From Hyphomonas sp. UBA5111 (GTDB lineage Bacteria; Pseudomonadota; Alphaproteobacteria; Caulobacterales; Hyphomonadaceae), in NCBI GenBank assembly GCA_002414505.1, contig DHZF01000076.1:11312-41779 (forward strand): 30,468 nt of DNA, in the 5' to 3' direction. Positions 1-8,280 of the stretch are shown here, in pieces; positions within the stretch are counted from its first letter, which is position 1, and every line of letters begins with the position of its first letter. The notes under the pieces are model-generated. The model was not told where the DNA came from. It made no database searches and saw only the letters and a list, made by a program, of their open reading frames with translations. The position numbers and the translations under genes are program-made.

Positions 1-1799
1 CGCATGCGCAGGACGCGTTCTTCGCGCGGCGTGAGCGAGGCGAGCACGCGAGTCGTCGTTTCGCGCAGATTCGACTGGATCGCGGCATCAACGGGCAGAA
101 GCGCCATCTTGTCCTCGATGAAGTCGCCGAGGTTTGAATCCTCGTCGTCGCCGATCGGCGTTTCCAGCGAGATCGGCTCTTTCGCGATCTTCAGAACCTT
201 GCGGATTTTTTCCAGCGGCAAGCCCAGCTTTTCGGCCAGTTCTTCCGGCGTCGGCTCGCGGCCGATCTCGTGCAGCATCTGGCGCTGAGTACGGATGATC
301 TTGTTGATCGTCTCTATCATGTGCACCGGAATACGGATCGTGCGGGCCTGGTCCGCGATAGACCGCGTGATCGCCTGACGAATCCACCATGTGGCATAGG
401 TCGAGAATTTGTAACCGCGGCGGTATTCGAATTTGTCGACCGCCTTCATCAGGCCGATATTGCCTTCCTGGATGAGATCCAGGAATTGCAGGCCACGGTT
501 TGTGTATTTCTTCGCGATGGAGATCACGAGGCGGAGGTTTGCCTCGACCATTTCCTTCTTGGCAATACGCGCTTCGCGCTCGCCCTTCTGCACCGTCTGC
601 ACGATACGGCGGAAATCATCGATCGGAATACCGATTTCCTGCGCGATCTCGGAAATGTTGTCGCGGGACTCGGTGATCTCGGCTTCCTTGCCTTCGGCAA
701 AGCGCTTCCACTTGGCCGACAGGCCCTTGACCGCGTCCAGCCAGTCCGGCTCCAGTTCGCGGCCGAAATAGTTCTCGAGGAATTCCTTGCGCGGCACGCC
801 ATAGGCATCGCCCATGCGCATCAGCTTGCCTTCCATGCCCATCAGCTTCTTGTTGATAGCATAGAGCTGTTCGACCAGCGCTTCGATCCGGGCATTGTTG
901 ATGTGGATCGTCTTCAGGTTTTCGACGATCGAGTTTGACAGCGAGTCATACTCTTCCTGAGCCTTCGGCGTCAGGTCCTTGCCTTCGAGGCGACGGTTGA
1001 CGAGCTTGTCCTGCAGCTTGCGGTATTTCGCAAAATCGTCGGCGATCTCGTCCAGCTTGGCCAGAACGCCATCGCGCAGTTCGGCTTCCATGGCGGACAT
1101 GGACATTGCCGCAGCATCATCCTCGTCCTCGTCGTCATCATCGTCAGACGATTCTTCGCCTTCGGCCTTGGCTTCGTCGGCTTCGTCTTCCTCTTCCTTG
1201 GGCTTTGGCTCAGGCGGCGGGTTTTCCGCGCCATATGTCGCCTCAAGGTCGATCAGGTCACGCAGCAGGATGCGCTCGTTCACAAGCTCGTCGCGCCACA
1301 CCATCATGGCTTCGAAGGTCAGCGGGCTTTCGCACAGGCCGCGGATCATCGCGTCCCGGCCGGCCTCGATGCGTTTGGCAATCGCGATCTCGCCCTCGCG
1401 GGACAGCAGCTCGACGGCGCCCATTTCGCGAAGATACATACGGACCGGGTCATCGGTCCGGTCAGAGCCGCGCGCATTGCCCTTCTTGGCAACGACTTTC
1501 TTGTCTTCGATCTTGGTGAGGGCCTTGCCTTCGGCTTCGGCCTCTTCTTCGCTCTCGACGACGGCAATGCCCATTTCCGAGATCTGGGACATCACGTCCT
1601 CGATCTGGTCAGAGGTCATCTCGTCATTGGGAAGGAGAGCGTTGATCTCTTCATGGGTAATGAAGCCGCGCTTCTGAGCGCGCTTCAGGACCTTCTTGAC
1701 GTCCGTCGCGTTGAAATCGACCAGGCCGTTTTCATTGTCCTTGTCGTCATCGCGGTCGCCGTCGCCTGAGACGTTCTTCTTCTTGGTGGCTGTTGCCAT
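1..1799 (-). CDS. rpoD: RNA polymerase primary sigma factor RpoD (3' end cut off)
   Basis: This is the housekeeping sigma-70 factor, which directs core RNA polymerase to -35/-10 promoters. The reading frame opens at ATG 1799-1797 with a clear ribosome site (AGGAGAG, 6 nt upstream) and runs off the left edge after about 599 codons. An N-terminal region 1.1 (about residues 20-90) is followed by [11 protein letters not shown] (region 1.2) and a very acidic linker rich in E and D (about residues 200-235), typical of the non-conserved region. Region 2 lies near residues 410-485 ([20 protein letters not shown], then [14 protein letters not shown], the -10 recognition helix), then region 3. The visible end, [12 protein letters not shown], is the start of region 4, so the -35-binding helix is outside the window. 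The gene lies downstream of dnaG, as in the classical macromolecular-synthesis arrangement. Confidence 0.97.
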   Translation of the reverse strand, partial: MATATKKKNVSGDGDRDDDKDNENGLVDFNATDVKKVLKRAQKRGFITHEEINALLPNDEMTSDQIEDVMSQISEMGIAVVESEEEAEAEGKALTKIEDKKVVAKKGNARGSDRTDDPVRMYLREMGAVELLSREGEIAIAKRIEAGRDAMIRGLCESPLTFEAMMVWRDELVNERILLRDLIDLEATYGAENPPPEPKPKEEEDEADEAKAEGEESSDDDDDEDEDDAAAMSMSAMEAELRDGVLAKLDEIADDFAKYRKLQDKLVNRRLEGKDLTPKAQEEYDSLSNSIVENLKTIHINNARIEALVEQLYAINKKLMGMEGKLMRMGDAYGVPRKEFLENYFGRELEPDWLDAVKGLSAKWKRFAEGKEAEITESRDNISEIAQEIGIPIDDFRRIVQTVQKGEREARIAKKEMVEANLRLVISIAKKYTNRGLQFLDLIQEGNIGLMKAVDKFEYRRGYKFSTYATWWIRQAITRSIADQARTIRIPVHMIETINKIIRTQRQMLHEIGREPTPEELAEKLGLPLEKIRKVLKIAKEPISLETPIGDDEDSNLGDFIEDKMALLPVDAAIQSNLRETTTRVLASLTPREERVLRM

Positions 1800-1864
1800 T
1801 CAAATCTCTCCTGTGAGGAACCGGCTGCGCCTGCCGGGACCCTCCCAAAATAATGCCTGCCCTG

Positions 1865-2134
1865 TTAGCTTTCGCTGACTGTTCCTGCTGCCTCGTTCAT
1901 GCGGTCCCGTAGGACCGTTCGGTTCTCAACGGGCTGGAGACGCCTGTGCCACATGCGTGACCGCAGGGTCGATCCCTCACTCGCAGCTTCCATGCCACGG
2001 TCAGGACCAGCCTCGTGTGAACGTCCGTCTACCAGATGATGCTCGGTGGCCTTGGGCCAGTCCATTGCCTCGGGTTCAAAGACCGCGTTCAGAGGCGTTT
2101 CAGGATCGTTATTGAGCAGTTTGGCAGCGCGCAT
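1865..2134 (-). CDS. Doubtful small protein between dnaG and rpoD (89 aa)
   Basis: The 410-bp gap between dnaG and rpoD contains an 89-codon frame starting MRAAKLLNNDPETP and ending in TAA 65 bp before rpoD. I recognise no family. It is charged and hydrophilic, with no signal peptide or membrane segment. A purine-rich AGGGAA lies only 2 nt before the ATG, too close for a good ribosome site, and a possible promoter (TTGACC, TTTACT) ends about 13 nt upstream, so a leaderless message is possible. Third-position GC looks lower than in the flanking genes, which argues against coding. It may simply be the rpoD leader. Confidence 0.3.
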   Translation of the reverse strand: MRAAKLLNNDPETPLNAVFEPEAMDWPKATEHHLVDGRSHEAGPDRGMEAASEGSTLRSRMWHRRLQPVENRTVLRDRMNEAAGTVSES

Positions 2135-2147
2135 GTTCCCTGCCTAC

Positions 2148-2178
2148 AGTAAATGGGCACGGAATGCGTTGCGGTCAA
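2148..2178 (-). promoter_or_regulatory. Possible promoter for the rpoD leader
   Basis: On the minus strand TTGACC (2178-2173) is separated by 19 nt from TTTACT (2153-2148), four of six matches to the -10 consensus. It lies in the dnaG-rpoD gap and could give rpoD transcription independent of dnaG. The 19-nt spacer is longer than ideal. Confidence 0.35.
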
Positions 2179-2208
2179 TAGGTTTTCCTGCGTTTGCGGC
2201 CGCATTGC

Positions 2209-4116
2209 CTACTTGTTGGAGCCATCCGGCTTGAACCAGGGGTTCTTCTCCTCGAACCGTTTCCAGAAATCGCCGATATTGGCCTTTCCCATCGCCTTTT
2301 CCTGCTGGTCGACCAGGACCCGCTCCTCATAGGCCTTGCGCTTCTCGGCCACGAGGCGGCGTTTCAGTTTGAGACGCCGCACCTCGTCATCCGCAGATGG
2401 GGCCGTATCGACCGGAATGAACACTTCGATCGCAGCTTTCCAGGACCGATAGGCCGGATCCTCGACATTGATCCGCGACACCTGGCTCATATCGATATGG
2501 GACACCTCGCGCTCATGCCCTTCCCGCGCCAACAGTGCCAGCACGGCCTCGAAAGTAAGCTCCCTGTTTTCAATCAGGAAATCCACGATCAGGTCGCGCA
2601 GCCGGTTGGACATCGCATTGCGAAAATCGGCCGCAATCAGCGTTTCTTCCATGCCGGAGAGGATACCCGGGCTGGCAATGGCCTGCATCAGCAACATCAC
2701 GCCGGGGCTCTGCCGACCGCCGGTTTGCGGGCCCGTTGCCGTGATGCCGCCATAGGGGGATGCGCCGCCGTGCCCCCGTCCGCCGGGTTTGCCCTTGGTA
2801 AATGAAGTCTGACGCTTGGCCTGACGAATTTGCCAGAAATGATCCTTCATGCGGGCACGCAAGTCGCGCTCATAGGCGGCCTTCACGCCGGGATGCTTGA
2901 TCTGCGCAGCGGCCTGCATCAGGCGCGCTTCCAGCCCGGCCTGACGTTCCGGTGTGTCCAGCGGCTCGGCATCGCGCTCGCGCAGCCAGAGCAGTTCCGA
3001 CAGGGCGATTCGTCCGTCCAGCGCCTCGCCCATCGCCATCGGGCCGCGCTCACGGATGAGGTCATCCGGGTCCATGCCGTCTGGCAACAGGACAAAGAAC
3101 AGGGACCGGCCCGGCTCGACATGCGGCAGGGCGCGATCGACGGCGCGATAGGCCGCGCCCAGGCCTGCCCGGTCGCCATCGAAGCACAGAACGGGTTCGG
3201 GGCCGGCGCGCCAGAGCAAGCTGATCTGGTCCTCCGTCAGCGCCGTGCCCAACGGGGCCACGGCCTGCCCGAAGCCGGCCTCGGTCAGTGCAATGGCATC
3301 CATATAGCCTTCGCAGACAATCAGGCCGCCGCCCTCACCATGCCCCAGCGCCTCGCGCGCCGCCTTGTAGCGATAGAGCACCCGCGATTTGTGGAAGAGT
3401 GGTGTGTCGCCGGAATTGAGATATTTCGGCTTGGCATCCGGCGTCAGCCCCCGCCCGCCAAAGGCAATGATCCCGCCCCGGCTGTCCGGGATCGGAAACA
3501 TCAGGCGCCCCCGGAAGGCATCATAGGGCTCGCCGCCCTTGTCGCTTTCCTTGGTCAGGCCCGCTTCAAGGATTTCGGCGGGCGTGAATCCTTCCGCTTT
3601 CAGGTGCGCGCTCGTCTTGCGCCAATCATCCGGCGCATAGCCGAGCCTGTGGCGCTTCCAGGCAGCAGGTTTTAATCCCCTGCCCTCAAGATACTCGCGC
3701 GCGGCGGCCCCTTCAGACGATTGCAGCCGTTCTTCGAAATACGACGCTGCTGCCTCGCAGACTTCCTGCAACCGTTTGCGATGATCATAGGCTTCGGCAG
3801 CGCGCGGATCGGACTTCGGCAATTCCATGCCGGCCTCTTCGGCGAGCTTCTCGACCGCCTCCATGAAGGAAAGCCGCTCGGTCTCCATGACGAAGCTGAT
3901 GACGTCTCCGCCCATGCCGGAGGAGAAGCATTTGAAGATGCGTTTCTGGTCGTTGACGTAGAAGCTTGGCGTCTTCTCCGCGGTAAATGGCGACAGGCCG
4001 ACCCATTCCTTGCCCTTCTTGGTCAGCTTCACCTTGCGGCCGATCACGTCCGAAGGCCGGATGCGGGCCTTCAGTTCATCAACGAAACCATCGGGAATGC
4101 GAATGGGCGAACTCAT
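2209..4116 (-). CDS. dnaG: DNA primase DnaG with degenerate zinc-binding site
   Basis: DnaG lays RNA primers for the replication fork and docks on the DnaB helicase. From ATG 4116 the protein has 635 residues, the usual length. The N-terminal domain is recognisable (EKTPSFYVNDQK) but the Cys-His-Cys-Cys zinc set reads Ser42, Thr45, Cys63, Ser66: only one ligand remains. The TOPRIM catalytic core carries Glu269 (CEGYMD) and the metal-binding acidic stretch FDGDRAG (residues 312-318). The C-terminal third is the helicase-interaction region. An in-frame ATG at 4137 adds seven residues but has no better ribosome site. I chose 4116 because MSSPIRIPDGFVDELKAR matches the usual family start. No Shine-Dalgarno is visible before either, and a -10-like TACACT lies 8 nt before 4116, so leaderless translation is possible. 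Confidence 0.96.
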   Translation of the reverse strand: MSSPIRIPDGFVDELKARIRPSDVIGRKVKLTKKGKEWVGLSPFTAEKTPSFYVNDQKRIFKCFSSGMGGDVISFVMETERLSFMEAVEKLAEEAGMELPKSDPRAAEAYDHRKRLQEVCEAAASYFEERLQSSEGAAAREYLEGRGLKPAAWKRHRLGYAPDDWRKTSAHLKAEGFTPAEILEAGLTKESDKGGEPYDAFRGRLMFPIPDSRGGIIAFGGRGLTPDAKPKYLNSGDTPLFHKSRVLYRYKAAREALGHGEGGGLIVCEGYMDAIALTEAGFGQAVAPLGTALTEDQISLLWRAGPEPVLCFDGDRAGLGAAYRAVDRALPHVEPGRSLFFVLLPDGMDPDDLIRERGPMAMGEALDGRIALSELLWLRERDAEPLDTPERQAGLEARLMQAAAQIKHPGVKAAYERDLRARMKDHFWQIRQAKRQTSFTKGKPGGRGHGGASPYGGITATGPQTGGRQSPGVMLLMQAIASPGILSGMEETLIAADFRNAMSNRLRDLIVDFLIENRELTFEAVLALLAREGHEREVSHIDMSQVSRINVEDPAYRSWKAAIEVFIPVDTAPSADDEVRRLKLKRRLVAEKRKAYEERVLVDQQEKAMGKANIGDFWKRFEEKNPWFKPDGSNK

Positions 4117-4124
4117 ATGAGCCG

Positions 4125-4153
4125 AGTGTAGCCCCATTGGGGAATTGGGGAAA
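4125..4153 (-). promoter_or_regulatory. Possible dnaG promoter adjacent to its start codon
   Basis: On the minus strand TTTCCC (4153-4148), a 17-nt spacer and TACACT (4130-4125) precede dnaG ATG 4116 by 8 nt. A transcript from here would begin within 1-3 nt of the start codon. The -10 matches four of six consensus positions, the -35 three of six. Confidence 0.35.
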
Positions 4154-4187
4154 CGCTCCCCTGCCTGTCTGGGCGGTGGAAAAGCAC

Positions 4188-4213
4188 AAAAAAGGCCCCG
4201 CGCGAGCGGGGCC
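4188..4213 (-). terminator. Rho-independent terminator of the PRC-barrel gene
   Basis: On the minus strand a perfect 8-bp GC stem (GGCCCCGC / GCGGGGCC, loop TCGC, 4213-4194) is followed immediately by six T residues (4193-4188). It lies 24 bp after the stop of the PRC-barrel lipoprotein gene and separates it from dnaG. Confidence 0.9.
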
Positions 4214-4236
4214 AGATCTGCTGCTATGGAATTGGC

Positions 4237-5019
4237 TTAGTCGATGTCAGCCGTGAACCCCATTGCGGAGTTGAATTCCTGTTCGGTGAGGTCAATCACG
4301 ACTTCACCATCGCTGTCGCCTTGGGCAACCATGATCTTGGCCGGATCGATCAGAAAGCGCTGGTCAGTCACAGCTTCCACGATGCCATCAGAGACGACCG
4401 CATATTTGGCTTGGCCATCGGTCCTCACGATCAGGTCGGTGACGCGCACGTCCTTGTCGTTGAAGGCCAGATTGACGTTCGTGCCGGTCAGCTCCGAAGC
4501 CAGACGGTAGTCGTTCATGCCGTTCTGCTCGAACTCCTGGAGGTCATCCAGCATCTCTTCGGTCAGATCCATACGGGCAGCGGGCTCGCCTTCCTCGTCG
4601 AACCAGATCGTAGCCTGTTCAAAGGAGACAGCGTGCAGTTCGCCAGCAAAGCCATCGCGGATGATGAGCATGGGCTGTTCGCCGCCAGAGGCCAGCATCA
4701 CGTCTTCAATCTCGCCGACTTCCTCGCCATTCGAATCCACGACTTCTTCGCCAATCAGGTCGGAAGTCAGGAATTCACCGGAGGTCAGGACGTAATCATC
4801 GCGATCCATGTCCGCCATCCGGGCGTTGTCGGTACGGTCCTCCACGGCTGCATCACCATAAGCCGCATCGTCATTCTCGTAATCACGATCATAGGTGGCG
4901 GTTTCGGTCATCGCCGTCGTATCGGTTTCTGCCGTCTGGGTATGGGTATCAGCGCCGGAACAAGCGACCACACCCATCATCAGGGCAACCGCACTCGTAG
5001 TCAGAAAAAGCCGTTTCAT
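4237..5019 (-). CDS. Lipoprotein with two PRC-barrel domains
   Basis: The 260-residue product starts with a lipoprotein signal (MKRLFLTTSAVALMMGVVAC, lipobox cysteine at residue 20), followed by a very acidic, Thr/Asp/Glu-rich linker (about 21-80). Two PRC-barrel-type segments follow: about 80-150 (LIGEEVVDSNGEEVGEIEDV) and about 165-240 (LTGTNVNLAFNDKDVRVTDL). PRC barrels are small beta-barrels found in ribosome maturation and photosystem proteins and in many alphaproteobacterial envelope proteins of unknown role. Start choice is firm: AAAGGA lies 9 nt before the ATG. The gene is a single-gene unit, with a GGAAC-N17-CGTT element upstream and a strong terminator downstream. That promoter suggests general-stress (sigma-EcfG) control, which fits known regulons of this class. 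The exact function is unknown. Confidence 0.88.
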   Translation of the reverse strand: MKRLFLTTSAVALMMGVVACSGADTHTQTAETDTTAMTETATYDRDYENDDAAYGDAAVEDRTDNARMADMDRDDYVLTSGEFLTSDLIGEEVVDSNGEEVGEIEDVMLASGGEQPMLIIRDGFAGELHAVSFEQATIWFDEEGEPAARMDLTEEMLDDLQEFEQNGMNDYRLASELTGTNVNLAFNDKDVRVTDLIVRTDGQAKYAVVSDGIVEAVTDQRFLIDPAKIMVAQGDSDGEVVIDLTEQEFNSAMGFTADID

Positions 5020-5053
5020 TTCAAAGTCCTTTCGTTGTAATCAACGTACAACC

Positions 5054-5079
5054 AACGGACCCATCAAGGGCTTTGTTCC
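5054..5079 (-). promoter_or_regulatory. Candidate sigma-EcfG general-stress promoter
   Basis: On the minus strand GGAAC (5079-5075) is followed after exactly 17 nt by CGTT (5057-5054). GGAAC-N16/17-CGTT is the established EcfG consensus in alphaproteobacteria. It lies about 35 nt before the start of the PRC-barrel lipoprotein gene, a plausible promoter distance. I saw no other copy correctly spaced upstream of a gene in this window. Confidence 0.65.
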
Positions 5080-5112
5080 AACCTTTCGCAGAATTAACCA
5101 GCGTGTCGCTGC

Positions 5113-5625
5113 TTACTTGGCGGCGGCCTTCTGGCCGGTCAGCGCCTTGCGCATCACCTTGCCGGCCGTGCCGGATTCGATCTTGCCGGGATAACGCTGT
5201 TTCAGCGCCGACATGCACCGGCCGATATCCTTCAGCTTGGTGGCGCCAAGGTCATCGACCACTTCTTCCACAGCGGCTTCCAGCGCCTTTGTCCCGAGGG
5301 GCTCCGGCAGGAATTTTCGTATAATCTCGATTTCTTCGCGCTCACGGATCGCATCCTCGATCCGGCCGGCATCGTCATGTTCACGCGCGGCGGTCTCGCG
5401 CTGCGCAATCATGGTATCGAGCACATTGCGCACATCGGCATCCGGACAGCCTTCACTGTCGCCACGCCCACGGGCACACACATCCCGGTCACGAATAGCC
5501 GCATCAATCAGGCGCAAGGTCGACAGGCGGGTGGTACAGCCCTCGTCCTTTTCGCGCTCGGCATTCAATGCCTGAGCCACACGCGCTTTCAGCGACATCA
5601 TGTCAGATTTATCTTCCTGGCCCAT
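5113..5625 (-). CDS. GatB/YqeY-domain protein
   Basis: This 170-residue protein is of the YqeY family, which shares the C-terminal tRNA-contacting domain of amidotransferase subunit GatB. Typical landmarks are LKARVAQALNAEREKDE near the start, TLRLIDAAIRDRD, REEIEIIRKFLPEPL (about 95-115) and the closing GKIESGTAGKVMRKAL. Length is a little above the usual 150 because of the N-terminal MGQEDKSD and an insert with two cysteines (about 50-65). ATG 5625 has AAAGG 11 nt upstream. A second start is possible at the MM pair, residues 9-10. It is divergent from carA and upstream of the PRC-barrel and dnaG genes. YqeY next to dnaG and rpoD is a recurring arrangement. A role in tRNA aminoacylation or translation is likely but unproven. 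Confidence 0.92.
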   Translation of the reverse strand: MGQEDKSDMMSLKARVAQALNAEREKDEGCTTRLSTLRLIDAAIRDRDVCARGRGDSEGCPDADVRNVLDTMIAQRETAAREHDDAGRIEDAIREREEIEIIRKFLPEPLGTKALEAAVEEVVDDLGATKLKDIGRCMSALKQRYPGKIESGTAGKVMRKALTGQKAAAK

Positions 5626-5664
5626 TCAAAATACGCCTTTCACACCAGCAACGTTCGACTATGC

Positions 5665-5693
5665 TTGACGTTGCAGGGACTCAGTCCCATTAC
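5665..5693 (+). promoter_or_regulatory. Possible carA promoter overlapping a 13-bp palindrome
   Basis: TTGACG (5665-5670), a 17-nt spacer and CATTAC (5688-5693) form a modest promoter in the 130-bp divergent region between yqeY and carA. Inside the spacer lies the perfect palindrome GGGACTCAGTCCC (5676-5688), well placed as a repressor site or transcript hairpin. Confidence 0.4.
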
Positions 5694-5755
5694 CCGGAAA
5701 AATGTCGGCGGAGAGAGTTAACCGTCTGACAATGATCCCGGAAGGCAAGCCAAAT

Positions 5756-6937
5756 ATGTCCGAACACAGCAAAAAGCAAGCCAGCTCAACTGCGACGGGA
5801 GCTATTGCCTTGGCAGACGGCACTATTTTCCTGGGGAAAGGGGCCGGCGCCGAGGGGGTTCATGTCGGGGAATTGTGTTTCAATACAGCGATTACCGGCT
5901 ATCAGGAGATCCTGACCGACCCCTCCTATTCATCCCAGATCGTGCTGTTTACCTTTCCGCATGTCGGAAATGTGGGCGCAAACCCGGATGACCATGAGGA
6001 ATCTTCGGTGCCGGGCGCAAATGGCGCCTGTGGCACGATTTTCCGCGAGCCGATCACGGCGGCCTCGAACTGGCGCTCCGGCGAGGAATTCGGCGACTGG
6101 CTGACCCGCCGCAACATTGTTGCCCTGTCGGGCGTCGACACCCGCGCCATCACGCGGATCGTGCGCGAAAAGGGCATGCAGAAAGCCGCCATCTGCCACA
6201 AGCCGGATGGCAATATCGACCTCGATGCCCTGATCGAGACCGCCCGCGCCTGGAATGGTCTGGAAACGGCCGATCTCGCGGCAGATGTCGATACGGAGGC
6301 CCCCTTCGAGAATGCCCAGCGCCTCTGGCAAATTTCCGGCGGCTATAGCGACATGGCCGATGCCAAGCATCACGTCGTGGTGGTCGATTTCGGCGTGAAA
6401 AAGAACATCCTGCGCAATCTGGCCCAGGCGGGCATCCGCGCCAGCATCGTCAATGGCGATTCCACGGCAGACGAGATTTTCGCCCTCAATCCCGATGGCG
6501 TGGTCTTTTCCAATGGTCCGGGCGACCCGGCAGCGACGATTGCCCGCTCCGGCGACATGATCCGCGCGGTCATTGACAAGGGCCTGCCAATCCTCGGCAT
6601 CTGCCTCGGTCACCAGCTGCTCGCCCTCGCACTCGGCGCCAAGACGATGAAGATGAGCCAGGGCCATCATGGCGCCAACCATCCGGTGAAAGACCTCGTC
6701 ACCGGCAAGGTCGAGATCGTGTCGATGAATCATGGCTTCACCGTCGACCCGGCAACCCTGCCGGAGGGCGTGCAAGAGAGCCATCGCTCCCTGTTTGACG
6801 GCACCAATTCCGGTCTCGCCGTGAAGGACCGCCCAATCATCTCTGTGCAGCACCATCCCGAGGCCAGCCCCGGCCCGCAGGACAGCTTCTACCTGTTCCA
6901 GCGCTTCGCGGACCTGATGGCGGACCACAAGGCCTGA
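5756..6937 (+). CDS. carA: Carbamoyl-phosphate synthase small subunit CarA
   Basis: CarA is the glutaminase subunit that releases ammonia from glutamine for CarB, feeding arginine and pyrimidine synthesis in the cytoplasm. With the ATG at 5756 the product is 393 residues. The N-terminal domain shows [31 protein letters not shown] and [12 protein letters not shown]. The C-terminal class I amidotransferase domain has catalytic Cys283 (GICLGHQ) and the His367/Glu369 pair (HHPEASPGP), 84 residues later as in the E. coli enzyme. In-frame ATGs at 5702 and 5732 would add 18 or 10 residues. I chose 5756 because it fits the family N-terminus and follows GGAAGG at about 10 nt. carB is not adjacent in this window. 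The 2OG oxygenase gene follows after 34 bp and may be co-transcribed. Confidence 0.97.
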   Translation: MSEHSKKQASSTATGAIALADGTIFLGKGAGAEGVHVGELCFNTAITGYQEILTDPSYSSQIVLFTFPHVGNVGANPDDHEESSVPGANGACGTIFREPITAASNWRSGEEFGDWLTRRNIVALSGVDTRAITRIVREKGMQKAAICHKPDGNIDLDALIETARAWNGLETADLAADVDTEAPFENAQRLWQISGGYSDMADAKHHVVVVDFGVKKNILRNLAQAGIRASIVNGDSTADEIFALNPDGVVFSNGPGDPAATIARSGDMIRAVIDKGLPILGICLGHQLLALALGAKTMKMSQGHHGANHPVKDLVTGKVEIVSMNHGFTVDPATLPEGVQESHRSLFDGTNSGLAVKDRPIISVQHHPEASPGPQDSFYLFQRFADLMADHKA

Positions 6938-6971
6938 TCCGGGCCTGCGCGCCCTGACAATCGAACCAGAC

Positions 6972-7634
6972 ATGATCGCCCCCCTCCCCCCGACGGGTGA
7001 CAACCGTCTCGGCTGCGTGGCCGAAGATCTCGCCAGCAAGGGCTGGTCGTGGCAGCCCGGCCTGTTGCCGGAGGCCCTGCTGACCGCGCTGCGCAACGAG
7101 ATTCAGGCGCTGGACGCTGACGCCGTCCTCGCCCCGGCCGGCATTGGCCGGGATGACGCCTTCCAGGTCGACCGTTCCATCCGCAAGACCCGCATTACCT
7201 GGCTGAGCGGTGCCAGCCCTGCCCAAATCGCCTTCGCAGACTGGGCCGAAGGCTGGCGGGAATCCCTCAATCGCGCGCTCCTGCTGGGCTTGTTCGAATT
7301 CGAGGCCTGTTATGCCGTCTATCCCGAAGGCGGCTTCTATGACCGCCATCTCGACAGTTTTGAAGGCGCCCGGAACCGCATCGTCTCCATTGTGGTCTAT
7401 CTGAATGAAGACTGGGGCCCGGAAGATGGCGGAGCGCTGGTGGTCTGGCCGGAAGGCGCCGCCGCAAGCGATGCCCCCGCCGCCTGCATCGTGCCTGAAG
7501 GGGGCGGCGTGGTCTTCATGCTGTCGGAAACCATTCCCCACGAAGTCCAGCCGACCACACGCCTCCGCTTTGGCATTGCGGGCTGGTGGCGGGTCAATCC
7601 GGCAATTGACGGACGGGCCATCCCGATTGACTGA
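6972..7634 (+). CDS. 2-oxoglutarate/Fe(II)-dependent oxygenase (prolyl-hydroxylase-like)
   Basis: The 220-residue protein has the double-stranded beta-helix iron site: His126-x-Asp128 (YDRHLDSF), distal His190 (IPHEV) and an Arg at about 198-200 for 2-oxoglutarate (TTRLRFGIAGWWR). This layout is that of the prolyl 4-hydroxylase / SM-20 (EGL-9) type; bacterial relatives hydroxylate protein side chains, for example in translation factors, but the substrate cannot be read from sequence. There is no signal peptide, so it is cytoplasmic. It lies 34 bp after carA on the same strand and is convergent with the tetR gene, whose stop is only 18 bp away. Confidence 0.88.
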   Translation: MIAPLPPTGDNRLGCVAEDLASKGWSWQPGLLPEALLTALRNEIQALDADAVLAPAGIGRDDAFQVDRSIRKTRITWLSGASPAQIAFADWAEGWRESLNRALLLGLFEFEACYAVYPEGGFYDRHLDSFEGARNRIVSIVVYLNEDWGPEDGGALVVWPEGAAASDAPAACIVPEGGGVVFMLSETIPHEVQPTTRLRFGIAGWWRVNPAIDGRAIPID

Positions 7635-7652
7635 TTGGCGCGCGGGGGCGGA

Positions 7653-8237
7653 TCAGGACAATTTCCGCAACAGGCGCTCAATGGTCTTGTAGATGGTATC
7701 GACCGACACGCCGGGAACTTTCCGGCTCAGCGCCACACCGGCCCCATTGAGCGCGCCCTGCATGATGACAGCGGCTGAGGCGGCATTTTCCGGCGCGATA
7801 AACCTCTTCTGGACAAGGTATTCGACCCCGATCCGCACGCTGCGCTGGCTGAGGTCGAAATCGGCTTCATACCAGTCGAGGCCCAGAGCGGCCCGGCCAT
7901 CGATCAGGACAATTCTCTGATAATCCGGCCGCGCGGCCCATTCCAGGTAACGCCTCGCCCCTGCCAGCATGGCTGCATACGGGTCATCCAGTGACCGGCC
8001 TTCAAGGGCAGCCTGCTGGGTATCCTGGATCATTTCCCTCTGAAGTTCCTGCCAGACCTCATGATAGAGGGCCTGCTTGTTTTCAAAATGGTGGAACAAG
8101 GCGCCCTTGGTGATGCCAGCATCTTCCACAATGCTGGAAAGGCTTGCCTCAAAGCCTTCATGGGTAAAGCGCTGCCGTGCCGCATGAAGGATTGCGGCGC
8201 GGGTTTCGCTTGCCTTTTTTGCTCGACGATTGGCCAT
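7653..8237 (-). CDS. TetR/AcrR-family transcriptional repressor
   Basis: The 194-residue protein begins with a TetR DNA-binding domain (about residues 9-58: TRAAILHAARQRFTHEGF, then SIVEDAGITKGALFHHFENK, the recognition helix). The C-terminal ligand-binding domain is family-typical and diverged; I cannot name the inducer. Its stop faces the 2OG oxygenase. Upstream, a perfect 17-bp inverted repeat overlaps a likely promoter (TTGGTG, 17 nt, TATGTT), so it probably represses itself. No gene diverges from that operator, so regulated targets, if any, are elsewhere. Confidence 0.94.
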   Translation of the reverse strand: MANRRAKKASETRAAILHAARQRFTHEGFEASLSSIVEDAGITKGALFHHFENKQALYHEVWQELQREMIQDTQQAALEGRSLDDPYAAMLAGARRYLEWAARPDYQRIVLIDGRAALGLDWYEADFDLSQRSVRIGVEYLVQKRFIAPENAASAAVIMQGALNGAGVALSRKVPGVSVDTIYKTIERLLRKLS

Positions 8238-8261
8238 GCTAGCTTTTCGGTTGTCGATCTA

Positions 8262-8278
8262 ACATACCAGTGGTATGT
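8262..8278. promoter_or_regulatory. Perfect 17-bp operator upstream of tetR
   Basis: ACATACC-AGT-GGTATGT, with 7-bp perfect arms, lies 24 bp before the tetR start codon. On the minus strand it covers the -10 region (TATGTT) of the likely tetR promoter. Length, symmetry and position fit a TetR-family operator used for autorepression. Confidence 0.7.
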
Positions 8279-8280
8279 AA

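Noticed and set aside
2195..2204. Perfect palindrome TGCGGCCGCA just after dnaG
   Set aside because: Short GC-only palindromes are common in this composition, and no T tract follows, so it is neither a convincing terminator nor operator.
5930..7096. 388-codon minus-strand frame opposite carA
   Set aside because: It lies antisense to a confidently identified carA, matches no family I know and has low-complexity His/Asp/Gly-rich composition typical of antisense frames in GC-rich DNA.
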